A DNA stretch of 64,000 nt. Origin: Piezodorus guildinii (Eukaryota; Arthropoda; Insecta; Hemiptera; Pentatomidae). The DNA lies in NCBI GenBank assembly GCA_023052935.1, contig CM041297.1:101195063-101259062 (forward strand), read 5' to 3'. Below, piece by piece: positions 23,895 to 34,889 of this stretch; within the stretch, counting starts at the first letter, position 1, and the number at the start of each line of letters is the position of its first letter. The notes beneath the pieces were generated by a model. The model saw nothing but the letters and a program-made list of their open reading frames with translations, had not been told where the DNA came from and did not search any database. A program made the translations under genes and the position numbers.

Positions 23895-26800
23895 TTAATT
23901 TTCTGGCTGTGCTGTAGTACTAGGCTCACCGGTTGGCTTTGGTGGAGGTGGAGGTGGAGGTGGAGGTGGTGGTCCTGGAGGTGGGCTGGGTCCGGGCCCT
24001 CCGGTAGGTCTTGGAGGTGGAGGTGGGGGTGATGGTCCTGGAGGTGGCTGGGTAATGGTTCTCCGGATCTGGAGGTGGTGGTGAGGGGTGATGGTCCTTG
24101 GAGGTGGCTGTCCATGTCTGGAGGTGGAGGTGGGGGGGTGTGGACCTGGAGGTGGGCTGGTACATGGTTCTCCGGATGGTCCTTGGAGGTGGTGGTGGGT
24201 CCTGGAGGTGGGTGATCTGCCTGGTAGGTGGGTGGCGGGTGGGTTGCCTGGTCGTGGTGGTCTGGGTCTCGGATGCCCTGGGGCGGTGGTGGTCCTGAGG
24301 TGGGGTCTGTCCTGGTCGTGGGCCTGGCTGGGTCCTTGTCCTGGTCGTGGGCCTGGTTGGGGTCTTTGTCCTGGGCGTGGACCTGGCTGGGGTCCTTGTC
24401 CTGGCCGTGAGGCCTGGTTGGTGGTCCTTGTCCTGGGCGTGGACCTGTTGGGTCCTTGTCCTGGGGTGGGCCTGGCTGGGGTCCTTGTCCTGGCCTGAGG
24501 ACCTGGCTGGGGACGATGTCCGGAACCACCTTTACCTTTGTGTCCTGGTCCTGGGTGTGGTCTTGGCTGAGGACGTGGTCCAAAATCTTCATCTTCGTCT
24601 TCTTGTCCTGGACCTGGTCTTGAATGGGGACGATGTCCGGAACCACCTTTACCTTTGTGTCCTGGTCCTGGGTGTGGTCTTGGCTGAGGACGTGGTCCAA
24701 AATCTTCATCTTCGTCTCGTCTTCTTGTCCTGGACCGGGTCTTGAATGGGGACGATGTCCGGAACCACCTTTACCCTTGTGTCCTGGTCCTGGGTGGTGG
24801 TCTTGGCTGAGGACGTGGTCCAAATCTTCATCTTCGTCTCGTCTTCTTGTCCTGGACCGGGTCTTGAATGGGGACGATGTCCGGAACCACCTTTACCTTT
24901 GTGTCCTGGTCCTGGGTGTGGTCTTGGCTGAGGACGTGGTCCAAAATCTTCATCTTCGTCTTTGTCTTCTTGTCCTGGACCTGGTCTTGAATGGGGACGA
25001 TGTCCGGAACCACCTTTACCTTTGTGTCCTGGTCCTGGGCGTGGTCTTGGCTGAGGACGTGGTCCAAAATCTTCATCTTCGTCTTCGTCTCCTTGCCCTG
25101 GACCTGGTCTTGAATGGGGACGATGTCCGGAACCACCTTTACCTTTGTGTCCTGGTCCTGGGCGTGGTCTTGGCTGAGGACGTGGTCCAAAATCTTCATC
25201 TTCGTCTTCGTCTCCTTGCCCTGGACCTGGTCTAGGATAGGGACGATGTTCAGAACCACCTTTGCCTTTGTGTCCTGGTCCTGGGTGTGGTCTTGGCTTA
25301 GGACGTGGTCCAAAATCTTCATCTTCGTCTTCTTGTCCTGAACCTGGTCTCGGATGGGGACGATGTCCGGAACCACCTTTACCTTTGTGTCCTGCTCCCG
25401 GGTGTGGTCTTGGCTGAGGACGCGGTCCAAAATCTTCATCTTCTTGCCCTGGACGTGGTCTTAACTCATTACTCTGTTCAAAATCTTCTTGTACTTCTGG
25501 ATAATTTTGTGATTGATCGTTTCTGTCTTCTTCAGAATTCCAGCTCTGTATTTCTTGCTCCTCTCTCCTTAAAGATATCTTTTCTGAAGGGAAACCCATG
25601 ACGAGTGCTGGCCATATTACGGCCAGCATACTATCACTGTAAATAATAAAATTATTTAGTTATATAACAATTTTCGTGTATAGAAACAATTATTTAAAAG
25701 TTTGTTCATTGTCCCAGAGTCCATAAACAATCTTATAGGAGTGAGGTTGGTTTTTATTGCTAGACGAATAGTCTAAATGGCTTCATAGTCTTTACATACG
25801 TACCCTATTGAAGTAAAAACAGATTCATAGTGTTGAGTACCAATCTCAGACATTAGATCTCACATGATCCGAAGTGTCCATTTCCAAATAGAAAGAATAT
25901 ATATAATTTATTCTGGGGATGGCCTTTAATAATAACAATTATGTACATAAATATAATAGTCTGCAACCGACAAAAGAACAAAATTAATATTATCTACAGT
26001 GTGAGAGACTTCACTTCTTCAATGTGTAATATGATATATATAACAAAATTTTATTCGTTTAAATAATGAACAATTAAAATAAAATATCAAATTCGAGCCT
26101 ACGACGAAAGAACATAAATTAATTATTATTAAACAGTAAGAACTTCATTCTTCAAAATTTAAAGTTTGGCATTAAACAATTTATTTTATTCGTTTAATGT
26201 TTGAAATCTAAAATTAAAAATCACATTCCTGAGGTCTGTTTGGGGAAAGAAGGTATTGAAACAATTGGATTTTTAATGAGAATAAAGAAGCAGCATGGGG
26301 GATATAAGTAGTAGAGCAAGTAATAAACTAACGATCTAAACTTCGTTTCGTTCTGTGGCTAGGAACGTAAAGGTCAGAATGACGCGATCTTCTTTCAAGT
26401 GAGTGAACTGAGGATTTAAATTAATATCATGTGATCTTCTAAAATCACTACTTCTCAGTCTTAAAACCTCATTGTTCTAAATTGTACCAGTTAATTATTT
26501 TCTAAGGAATAGGAGATCTGTTGTCAGATAGCCTCAGATAGAGTGCTTAGAAAAATTTTGATGTTTAAAATATGTTACAATTCTTCTTCCCTTCGAAATT
26601 CAAGTTAAGCTAAATCAAAATTACTGTTTTATAATGGAGACATTGGAATTTAATTTATTATTATTAATTAATAATATTTTTTTTAATTTAATATTTTTTT
26701 ATTATTATTTTTTTTTTTTAACATCATTTATTAAAATTTACAACTGTACTTCAAGGTACAACAAGTAAATGTGACAAAAGTTAAATGGTGTGAAACAAAC

Positions 26801-27073
26801 TTGAAAAAGAACAAATTTAATATTTATTTTTTAACAGGACAGAACCTAAATGTCCTGCATTTATGTTTGTAATGAAATATATGACGCATAACAACTTTCT
26901 TGTCCCTATGATCTTATTTAATACTATTACTTTCCTACTCAATGCTAAAAATTTATTAATTTAGAAAAATAAAACATTAAAATAAGATTATTTGTATAGA
27001 TATCAATTGGACTATGTTTATGTAATGTTATAATATAATTAATGTACTACTTACATAAAAGGTTTAGACGCAT
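23895..27073 (-). pseudogene. Gene 3: type B/A hybrid proline-rich secreted gene, several frame breaks
   Basis: Exon 1 is 27055-27073 (MRLNLL-type, donor GTAAGT); the acceptor precedes 25636. The signal region MLAVIWPALVMG then FPSEKISLRREEQEIQ matches gene 2, but one base is missing just before it (compare ggccagcatactatcac with gene 2 and gene 6), so exon 1 is out of frame as written. Repeats of QEDEDEDFGPRPQPRPHPGPGHKGKGGSGHRPHSRPGPG follow to about 24500. Then come poly-P and TGEP type-A peptide split over several frames, ending PKPTGEPSTTAQPEN with TAA at 23895-23897, as in gene 5. The 3' flank is also type A. I therefore read it as a B/A recombinant. Multiple 1-2 base indels near 24710-24830 and below break it. 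Whether these are assembly errors is open; the net length is a multiple of three. Confidence 0.68.
24500..25440 (-). repeat. About 117-126 bp coding repeat of gene 3
   Basis: About eight copies of an acidic EDEDEDFGPRPQPRPHPG segment plus a GHKGKGGSGHRP linker. Copies near 24711 and 24831 carry small indels (gtctcgtcttc in place of gtctTCgtcttc-type runs, and an extra gtg) that change frame. Confidence 0.75.
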
Positions 27074-27103
27074 GACTGCTTGCCTTAGCACAAACTGCAG
27101 CGG

Positions 27104-27136
27104 CTTTTATACCCATTGGTTTGTTATCTTGAGTGT
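27104..27136 (-). promoter_or_regulatory. Gene 3 core promoter: TATA box and shared upstream box
   Basis: TATAAAAG (minus, 27104-27111) and TATCTTGAGTGT (plus reading, 27125-27136). Spacing to the ATG at 27073 is 31 and 52 nt, as in the paralogues. The promoter is well preserved although the coding part is broken. Confidence 0.65.
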
Positions 27137-27479
27137 ATATTATTTGATGAGTACATAATAATAGTTTTTTGAGTAGCCTATGGATTGTTTTATTTGTTTC
27201 TTATAGGTTCGCCATTTTTATTTCAAAGAAGAAATTTTAAGAATTTTCGTAATCTTTCTAGTAAACAAGGTATGAGTTAGTAACTTTTAGATAATTACAA
27301 ATTGTTGTTTACAAATATTGCATGATCAGAAAAACATATAACTGTTGTTGATTTCATGTATATTACAAAATAAAAATAAAACCCAAATGATTGAAACAGT
27401 TAAAAAAACATGGGGGATCAATTTTGTGTCAAATTTAATTAATTCAGCTAAAATATTAGTTTTATTGTTCATACAGTTC

Positions 27480-28000
27480 AAGAGAATTTTTTTTTAATTT
27501 TTGTAATTATTTATTGATATTTACAGCTGTATTGTACAACATCTAGTGAATATAATAAAAGAAAATAGTCATGGAAAAGACAAAAAGCACTCTAAAAATA
27601 TTCTATACTTGGAGGTCACGAAGGCATCTTCTTTTCAGACGCCTCGAAGTATTATCAGGAATCGAAGTGGAAGAAAGATTTGAAACTAGAGGATTAGAGT
27701 GGGAATGGAGTTTGTCATGAAAGGAATGATATCTGGTTCGGGCCAAATCAGCAACATACGGAACATTAAGGTCTTTATGGATCAGTTTATTCGTTACAAA
27801 GCAAGACGAATTGAGGGTTTTGCGAAGGATTTTGGATTGTAGGGATTGGATACGGGAAGATGGTTTAGTAGAGCCCCAAAGCTCCATGTAGGCCGTATGC
27901 TAGTCATGTAGATAAGCCTTTTGTAGTTAACTGGGAGATTAGAACGTTTGTCTAGTAAGTGTTGGAGTAGCCGGAACCGTCGTGCTGTACAAGACAACAA
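27480..28000 (-). mobile_element. Jockey-like non-LTR element, 3' part
   Basis: Minus-strand frames give HLLDKRSNLPVNYKRLIYMT, SRIQSLQSKILRKTLNSS and NKLIHKDLNVPYVADLARTR..SFHDKLHSHSNPL..RRLKRR, the ORF2 C-terminus of Jockey-type elements. One frame break; a T-rich tail lies at 27486-27500 on the plus strand. Confidence 0.75.
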
Positions 28001-28795
28001 AAAAAAACTTTTTTCGATTTTATTATTTTTTTATAGTCAAATTTGAAAGTAATTAATGATGATTTTTCCAGATATCTGAGGAGTAAAAGACTATTTTGGC
28101 GGAAAAATGAAAATTGAAATAAATATTTGTTTAACCTTTTCGGAAGGTGTCAATCACCGTTTTTTTTTTGTTTTTTTTTAGGAAATTTCTTTTATACTCT
28201 CTAGATTTGAGAAAAATATAAAAACAATCGAAAAAAAAATCCTGTGTATAGAAGAGTATAAAATACATTTTCTGAAGAAAATACAACATTTAAAAAAAAT
28301 TGATATTTTGATTTTCTTTCTTCCCCTAAAAATTGGCTTTTATGAATCATGATCAAATCATTTTTTTCATACCTTTGACTCCTAAGAATCAGGAAAAAAA
28401 TCATCACTAGTTAATTTCAAATTTTACTGTTAAAATAATAATAAAATTGAAAAAATAGTTAGTTTCTATAAAATTCTCGGAAACTGTTTAATTGAAAAGC
28501 TTAGATTTTAGCTGAATTTGTTTTATTTGACACTAAATTGATCCCCCAAGTTTGTATCAAAAAACGAGTGGGGGCAGATTTACTATACTTATCTGGCTAT
28601 ACCCTTTTAGCAGAAACGATTTCAAGTTTCTGGTTTTTTAATTATTACTATTTTAAAGGGTAATTTTTTAAAATCATATCTTCAGCAAAACGGTACAAAT
28701 TTACAAGGCCTCTGTGTTGTTAGTAGTTGCGGATTAATCACATAAGGCTCAGGGTAGAACAGTTTCCTAAACTAAGGCTGAGAACATATTATAAT
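28000..28795. other. AT-rich spacer
   Basis: No gene. The phrase gggggatcaattttgtgtcaaatttaa (27413-) recurs inverted at 28530-28550 (gacactaaattgatccccca), so the Jockey fragment sits inside an inverted-ended segment of about 1.1 kb. Confidence 0.4.
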
Positions 28796-28796
28796 A

Positions 28797-29025
28797 ATAA
28801 CAGACCTACCGAACCCGAAGGTTCCATACTGAGACAACTAAATACTGCCTACACAGATTTTTCTAATGATCACCGTTAAAGCCCAAGCCCCAGAGATGAG
28901 ACTAGACACAATCCTCCTATCGACTTCTACTCCTATCTTTCGGACCATACCTACTTTTTCGAAATTCGTTCTTCGCTGAGCCCTTCAACATTACACGCCC
29001 ATTTGACTCCCCGCGAAGCTATCTG
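28797..29025 (-). mobile_element. Second copy of the 17.3-kb non-LTR C-terminus
   Basis: cctaccgaacccgaaggttcc and following sequence match 17291-17530. It is diverged, with many changes, and has the same A/T-rich repeated 3' end. Confidence 0.55.
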
Positions 29026-29559
29026 ATAACATAAATGTCAAAATAATTATTTTACAATATACAATTAATTATATGTTATAATTAATTGTTTCATTTTTAA
29101 AATGGCTAAAATTTTTTTTTCTTAAATCTTAACAAACTAATTAAAAAATAAATGGTTTCCAATGTCCCCAAATGAATTTTTTTTTTTTTTTTTTGTGGAG
29201 GGGAAGAAAATTCTTATTGCTTCCCTCGATCCATTCCTGGTCACTAGCCTCTCATTCTTCCACTATTTTTTCCAAGATAAGGTAGCTTGACGCTCAGATA
29301 TTTAAAATACGCGATTTTTCCATTTATTTACATTATAATAATTTTTTAATTTTTATAGGGATCTCCTAAAAATGCCATAAAAATTATTATTTAACTACAT
29401 GTTATATTTATATATTTTAGAGACAAATCAACAGCCAAGGTCATAAGTGTTATCTAACTACATATCTCATAATTCTATCATACATAAAAAACATAATGAA
29501 ATGAAAATTACTTTTTTTTCTTCACATTTATTCGACTCGAGCATTCTCATTTAAACCAG

Positions 29560-30010
29560 CATTCTATATTTCCATCCAACGTTTAAGCCACTTTATACCA
29601 TGCATTTCGCATATTTTCTTTTTTTTTTTTTTTTTTTAAACGGCTCATACGAATTTGATTGAACTCTCTAAATCGATGTAAAATTTTATAGACTTTCATC
29701 ATGTAATTTTTATTCTGATTGAAATAGTCTATCAGGGCTTAAATGCTGATAATATACTGTTGCCAAGCAAAAAATTTCAGACAAAATATTGTCTTATGAA
29801 CAAGCTTGAGAGTGATGAAAAACCCGATAATATTAACTGATTATTTAGATAATAATATAATAGATTATTTAATGAAATATATGTTTCTGTTGAAATTCGA
29901 TTTAATCAATTCTTTATTAGTTTCACTTATTTTCATTTCTAAGTTTATTTGAAAATATCATACATTGATTTTAACGGTAAGTGAAAGTCGTGTGTTGCCC
30001 GCACCAGATT
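29560..30010 (+). repeat. Dispersed repeat copy, 3' part
   Basis: Matches 52620-53245 (ttataccatgcatt, cgatgtaaaattt, atagtctatcagggcttaaatgc) and ends gtaagtgaaagtcgtgtgttg with ccgcaccagatt. The head is missing. Confidence 0.6.
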
Positions 30011-30599
30011 TTTTTCTTTTATGACTTAAAATTGAGCTTAAGTAGTTAATCATAGAAACTGAATTCTTCTAGAAACGAAATGAGTTGAAATGCCTGATAA
30101 ATTACAACTAGAACGACCAGATCAGAGTTTTTTTCAAAATCAGACCTTTTAATCATTAACTTCTTAAGATCTTCAAAAGAGTAATAGAAGAAAAACAATG
30201 CGTTACTGATTTATTATTTACAAGATGTAAAATAAAGAATATAAAAGGCATTTAAGTTAAATATTAAGCCGGAGATAACTTCATACTGTTTTTGATTTTA
30301 CATTTTTTTTTTTTTTCAAGGCTATACGGGGGTTTCTCGGGCCAGGTGGTTTTTCGGAGGATATATGCCGAGATAAAGAAGCCCCCAGACCTGAGACGCG
30401 AACTCATAATTATTTGGTTTCAGAAGTTTTTTTGCTCATCTGTAGCAGCTAAGCGTTCAAAGAAACTCGCGCTAACTCAGCCACAACGCTCTCTTAAAAA
30501 TGTATGAACTAAATGCTATGCATGTTTTCGCTAAATTTTACCTATTCCAAGAATGGTATAAAAATTAGTAACGTTTTGTGTTAGTTATATTTTGCACGA

Positions 30600-30760
30600 A
30601 AGGTAGGTCGAAGCGTCGATGAGAGGATTGCGTTAAGCCTGATCTCAGAGGCTTGGGCTTAGACGGTGATCATTAGACGAGTCTGTGTAGGCGGAATGTT
30701 TTGATATCGGCATCGAACCTTCGGGTTCGTTAAGCCTATTATTGTTATTGTTAACGTTTT
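30600..30760 (+). mobile_element. Third copy of the non-LTR C-terminus, plus strand
   Basis: Translates to EDCVKPDLRGLGLDGDH then TSLCRRNVLISASNLRVR, close to the 17.3-kb copy, followed by a (TTATTG)-like tail. About 160 bp. Confidence 0.6.
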
Positions 30761-31374
30761 GTATTAGTTAAAATTTTACCTAAATTACTGCATAAATACC
30801 TAGTTAAAATGTTTGTAGCAACGTACCCAATAAGTAACTTGGTCACGAGTCATGACTGACGTAGTGAGTTACAAACCCCCGTTGTTCTTATATTTAAGGA
30901 ATTTGCTAAGGAACTTCTTATGTTATAGTATATGTTCAAAATAATGTTTGTAAATGATACTTAACGATTTTATTTTATTATTAAAATAAATACAAATTGT
31001 AGTAAACACATAATAAATATACTTAAAATTATTAATTTTCTTTTGTCTTCAGATTTATTTATTTTTTGGATCTATATGCATAGATTTAAGAAAACAAATG
31101 ATTTAAAAAAATATATTTTTATTAAAATTCACGAAGTTATTAATAAATACATCTTGTATATGTGAGTATAATATCAAACAAAGGCATACATTATACACAT
31201 GTAGAGAAACTACGTATAATAAGACATTTTATTTTATTGTTATAAAAACCTGGACCACAATGTACATTTGCCACCTGCTCCTTACAGCCAACTACGGTCA
31301 TTATGAGATACTTGTCTCAAATCATATTTGAGTTATTGCTAAAAAAAGGTTTTAACTGAACATTGTAATGTAGT

Positions 31375-31935
31375 ATGAGAACTGACTGATTATGAAATGG
31401 CGGATGAATTTATAGCAAGGATGACCGCCGGGAATAAGTGCTGTTCACAATGCGCAGGGTATTGAATTATAGAGAACTGCCTTACAGATTGAGGACTATG
31501 CAGTAGTTAAATCAGTTACTACGTATTGTTCCGAGACCTGGGTGATTCCTAAGACTTCGGAACGGAAACTATTGGCATGGTAAAGAAAAGTTCTTTACGG
31601 GATTTATGGACCAGTTTGCGAAGATGGTCAGTGGAGAATCTATGGATGAATCTATCCCTTCTTGCTGAGAGAGAACCAGATCCGATGTATGGGGCTTGTA
31701 GCACGTAGGACAAGAAAATCTATTTCCAAGCGCCTCCTCGAGGACCGTCCTGATGGTATGCGTTGTAAAGGAAGACCACGTCTTAGGTGGTAGGATGAAG
31801 TTGAGAACTTCCTAAAGAAGATAGGTATTAGAAGATGGCGTATGGATGCCAGGGATAGGAGGGAGTGGAGAAAAGTAATAAAAGAGGCCCAGGTCCTTGC
31901 AGGACCGTAGCGCCAAGAATAAATAAGAGCTGACC
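31375..31935 (+). mobile_element. RTE/BovB-like ORF2 C-terminal pseudogene
   Basis: Plus-strand peptides DEFIARMTAGNKCC and then RPDGMRCKGRPRLRW, DEVENFLKKIGIRRWRMDA and REWRKVIKEAQVLAGP match the usual end of ORF2 in RTE-like and related LINEs. Internal stops. The sequence gaccgtagcgccaagaataa follows the end. Confidence 0.7.
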
Positions 31936-32539
31936 GCGCAACTGTTTAATTTTAATAATGCAAAATTTATTTACCGAAACACTCAAACTTCGAGTATCAC
32001 TTCAATTTTGCGCAGACAGTCACGAGTTGAAAACAACATTGATGACGTGTTCGAAATTACCATGTTTGGTATTTCTTCAATATTACTTGAATGAAATCAA
32101 CACGTACATACCTACTTCAAATAAAAACGCTGCAAATTATTACACAATGGTTTATTATTTTCAAATAGCAATATTGGGGTATAACTGTTTATAAGGCTGT
32201 TGATTGGCAATTAAGTAATATGAAAAGCACTAATTCAAAGCATCATATCAAAACACTACCACTGATTTCAAAACGCAATATCTAAGCTAGTTGTAAACTA
32301 AAATCAATGATTCTTTTTTCATTTGGTCCAAACTTTTTTTGGAGAATAGCACTGGAATCTCCTGGAACCCTGATTTGCTATCTACTTGTGAATGGCAAAG
32401 TTTAGTTTGTCGTTACCGAGTGTATAACGTAAATCATTGGTTCAAGATAATTGTTTTGATGCTAATAAAGTTTCTATTCATTTTCATTGTATTATTGACA
32501 TGTAATACTTTTTGTTTATCGCGCTTTACTGATTCTAAA

Positions 32540-33165
32540 ACTCTCTACACACTTTTCTCTATCTTCAAAAATAACTAAGTTATAATCGTATTTATGTAAA
32601 AAATATCAATTTTTTTCTTTTCTTTTCTCTCTTTTATTAAATTATTATAAAACAATAATGATTTTTTTTTCTATCTTCGAAAATAACGTAGTTACAAGCG
32701 TATATATAAGCGAGATTTCAAGTTTTTCTTTTATTTTTTCTCTTTTATTAAATTATTATAAAACAATAATGAATTTTTTTTCTATCTTCGAAAATAACGT
32801 AGTTACAAGAGTATATATAAGCGAGATTTCAATTTTTCGATTTTTTTCATTTCTTTTTTTTCTCTTTCATATAATTATTCGCGTTTTTTTGGTTAAAAAA
32901 CAATTATGAATTTTTTTTTTCTATCTTCGTAAATAACGTAGTTACAAGAGTATATACAAGCGAAATTTCAATTTAAATTTTTTTTTTTTCTATACATATT
33001 TTTCTCTATCTCCTAAATAACTGAGTTATGAGCGTATTTATGTGAAAAATATCGATTTTTTTTTCTTTTTTTTTCTCTTTTATATAATTATTCGCGTTTT
33101 GTTGGTTAAAAAACACTAATACATTTTTTTCCTATCTTCAAAAATAACTGAGTTATTAAATAAAA
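32540..33165 (+). repeat. Minisatellite of about 105-140-bp units
   Basis: Five to six units share tctatcttcgaaaataacgt, then agttacaag.gtatatataag and a T-rich end with taaaacaataatga. Chance 83-aa open frames result; not a gene. Confidence 0.75.
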
Positions 33166-33479
33166 TCCTTTTAATCGGCTGCTATTTTAAAACTGACCAG
33201 CTGATATCAACTTCTAGGTGTTAGGATCATCGTTGTATGGACTATTATTTTGTGGTGAATTTTATAAAAATTGGTTTAGTAGGTTCGGAGATATACCACG
33301 GACAGCGTACGGCGGACAATTATTCGTTATTCGAATTCTACGCATCTTGTAACGTAAACCCTCATATTTTGAGCAGGGGTATTTTTTTTTTTTGTCGATC
33401 ACAAAGGTTGATTATTGAAAATAATAAACCAAAACAACAAAAATATAATGATTTTATTTTTTCATTGATGTATTATTCC

Positions 33480-34160
33480 AAGTTATACTTTTTTTTTTTG
33501 TAAATACATTTATTAAAATTTATTAGTGTTTTAATAAATACATCAAATGAATCTGAGTATTATATTAAAACAATAAATGTGATCCGCAGATAAATAGAGT
33601 AACCATTGATTGCACTCTCTAACAAAAATTAAAATTCGAGCAGTTTCCTGTCGTTGCAGACTTATGTGCGGGTTTCTCCATGCTTTGTTTGTCAATAAGT
33701 AGTCCTAGATATTAGATCTGTTTATCGGAACAAGCGGAATAGTAATTTAGAATAATTTAGGAAAGGGATTCATAAGTTGATGACGAAGGGTAAGGGTTAT
33801 TCGGTGGAATTTTATGTAATTTTTAAAAGAGTGTTATAAACAATGTTTGGTTCATTATTGACAGATAGCACAGAAGTGTTATCATAATATGTAAAAGTGG
33901 ATAGTGTTAGGATGGGTTGGGATATTAGCTGTACAGACTGTGTAATGAATGAGTGCTTCATTGAGTACACTGGGACACATCTAAAAAGGGTTTGGATATA
34001 AATTATTGTGATTTAATTTGAAGAATCTTTTAGTGAGGTAGGACTCGATTATAATGACGTATGTAGGAAAGAGGAGCATCTTGGATGATGAGTCTCGGCC
34101 AAATGCCTGTTCTACCTCGAAACAAAGTTTAACTTCTAAAACAAATTGCTAAATAAATTT
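33480..34160 (-). mobile_element. Jockey-like element remnant, reverse
   Basis: gtagtcctagatattagatctg, gacgaagggtaagggttattcgg and catcttggatgatgagtctcggcc are reverse-strand matches to the RT region seen at 42.6-43.1 and 49.7-50.3 kb. Heavily decayed. Confidence 0.55.
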
Positions 34161-34590
34161 AATAAAGTTCACACTAGAGTAAATTCTCATACCTCATGTT
34201 CAATTTGAGTGTCAAATAATGAATAGAGTAGGCTTCATAGCATTTACTTTCTATATTAAAAAAATCCAAGCACTGATATTTGTTACTAATAGTTCTAAGG
34301 ATAAAACATATATTTTGTTATGAATATCTTTGAAGCCTCAACTCACAATTTTTTTTTTTTTTTAGGTTTTCGTTAGTATACTTTTTTTGTAAATATACTA
34401 AAGTAAAATGGTTGTCAGGATATTCAAATTTTACAAAGTTAAACTTAATCTTCACTTTCATTTACTCCTGATTATAGCTTTTGGCAAATGTCTTAGTTCA
34501 ACCATTCCTCAAAAGGGTCACATATCACTAATGCAGGTGTGTGTAATGAAAGTTTGTCTTTTGGAAAAATAAAAAATAAAATCTGGAAGG

Positions 34591-34881
34591 GGGGATCACT
34601 TGTAGCTGGGTGGCTAGAGTAACAGCCTCCCATGCTAAAGGTCACGGGTTCAAACCTGCAGGTGGTCCTAGGATTTTTTAATGGGAGTAAAAAATCCTTG
34701 GTTACGCCGTCCTTCGGAGGGGACGTTAAAAGGTGGTCCCGAGCCTGTGCGATGTCAGGTACTCGTTAAAGATCCCTATCCTAATAAAACCTGGATAGGT
34801 AAAATTAGGACTCCCACTGTAGCATCGTCCGATTAGCCATAGTAGCATAAAGTGACGTTAAATAAATAAACAATAAACAAT
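34591..34881 (+). mobile_element. tRNA-derived SINE with target duplication
   Basis: The head TAGCTGGGTGGC (34603-34614, A box) and GGTTCAAACC (34647-34656, B box) form a Pol III split promoter. A non-tRNA body and an AATAAATAAACAATAAACAA tail follow. The 9-bp duplication tctggaagg flanks it (34582-34590 and 34882-34890). About 291 bp and complete. Confidence 0.85.
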
Positions 34882-34889
34882 TCTGGAAG

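Noticed and set aside
32658..32909. 83-aa frame with FSIFENNVVT repeats
   Set aside because: Translation of the AT-rich minisatellite; no start context or domain.
34600..34665. Genuine tRNA gene
   Set aside because: The A and B boxes are present, but the acceptor stem does not close and a SINE body, tail and target duplication follow.
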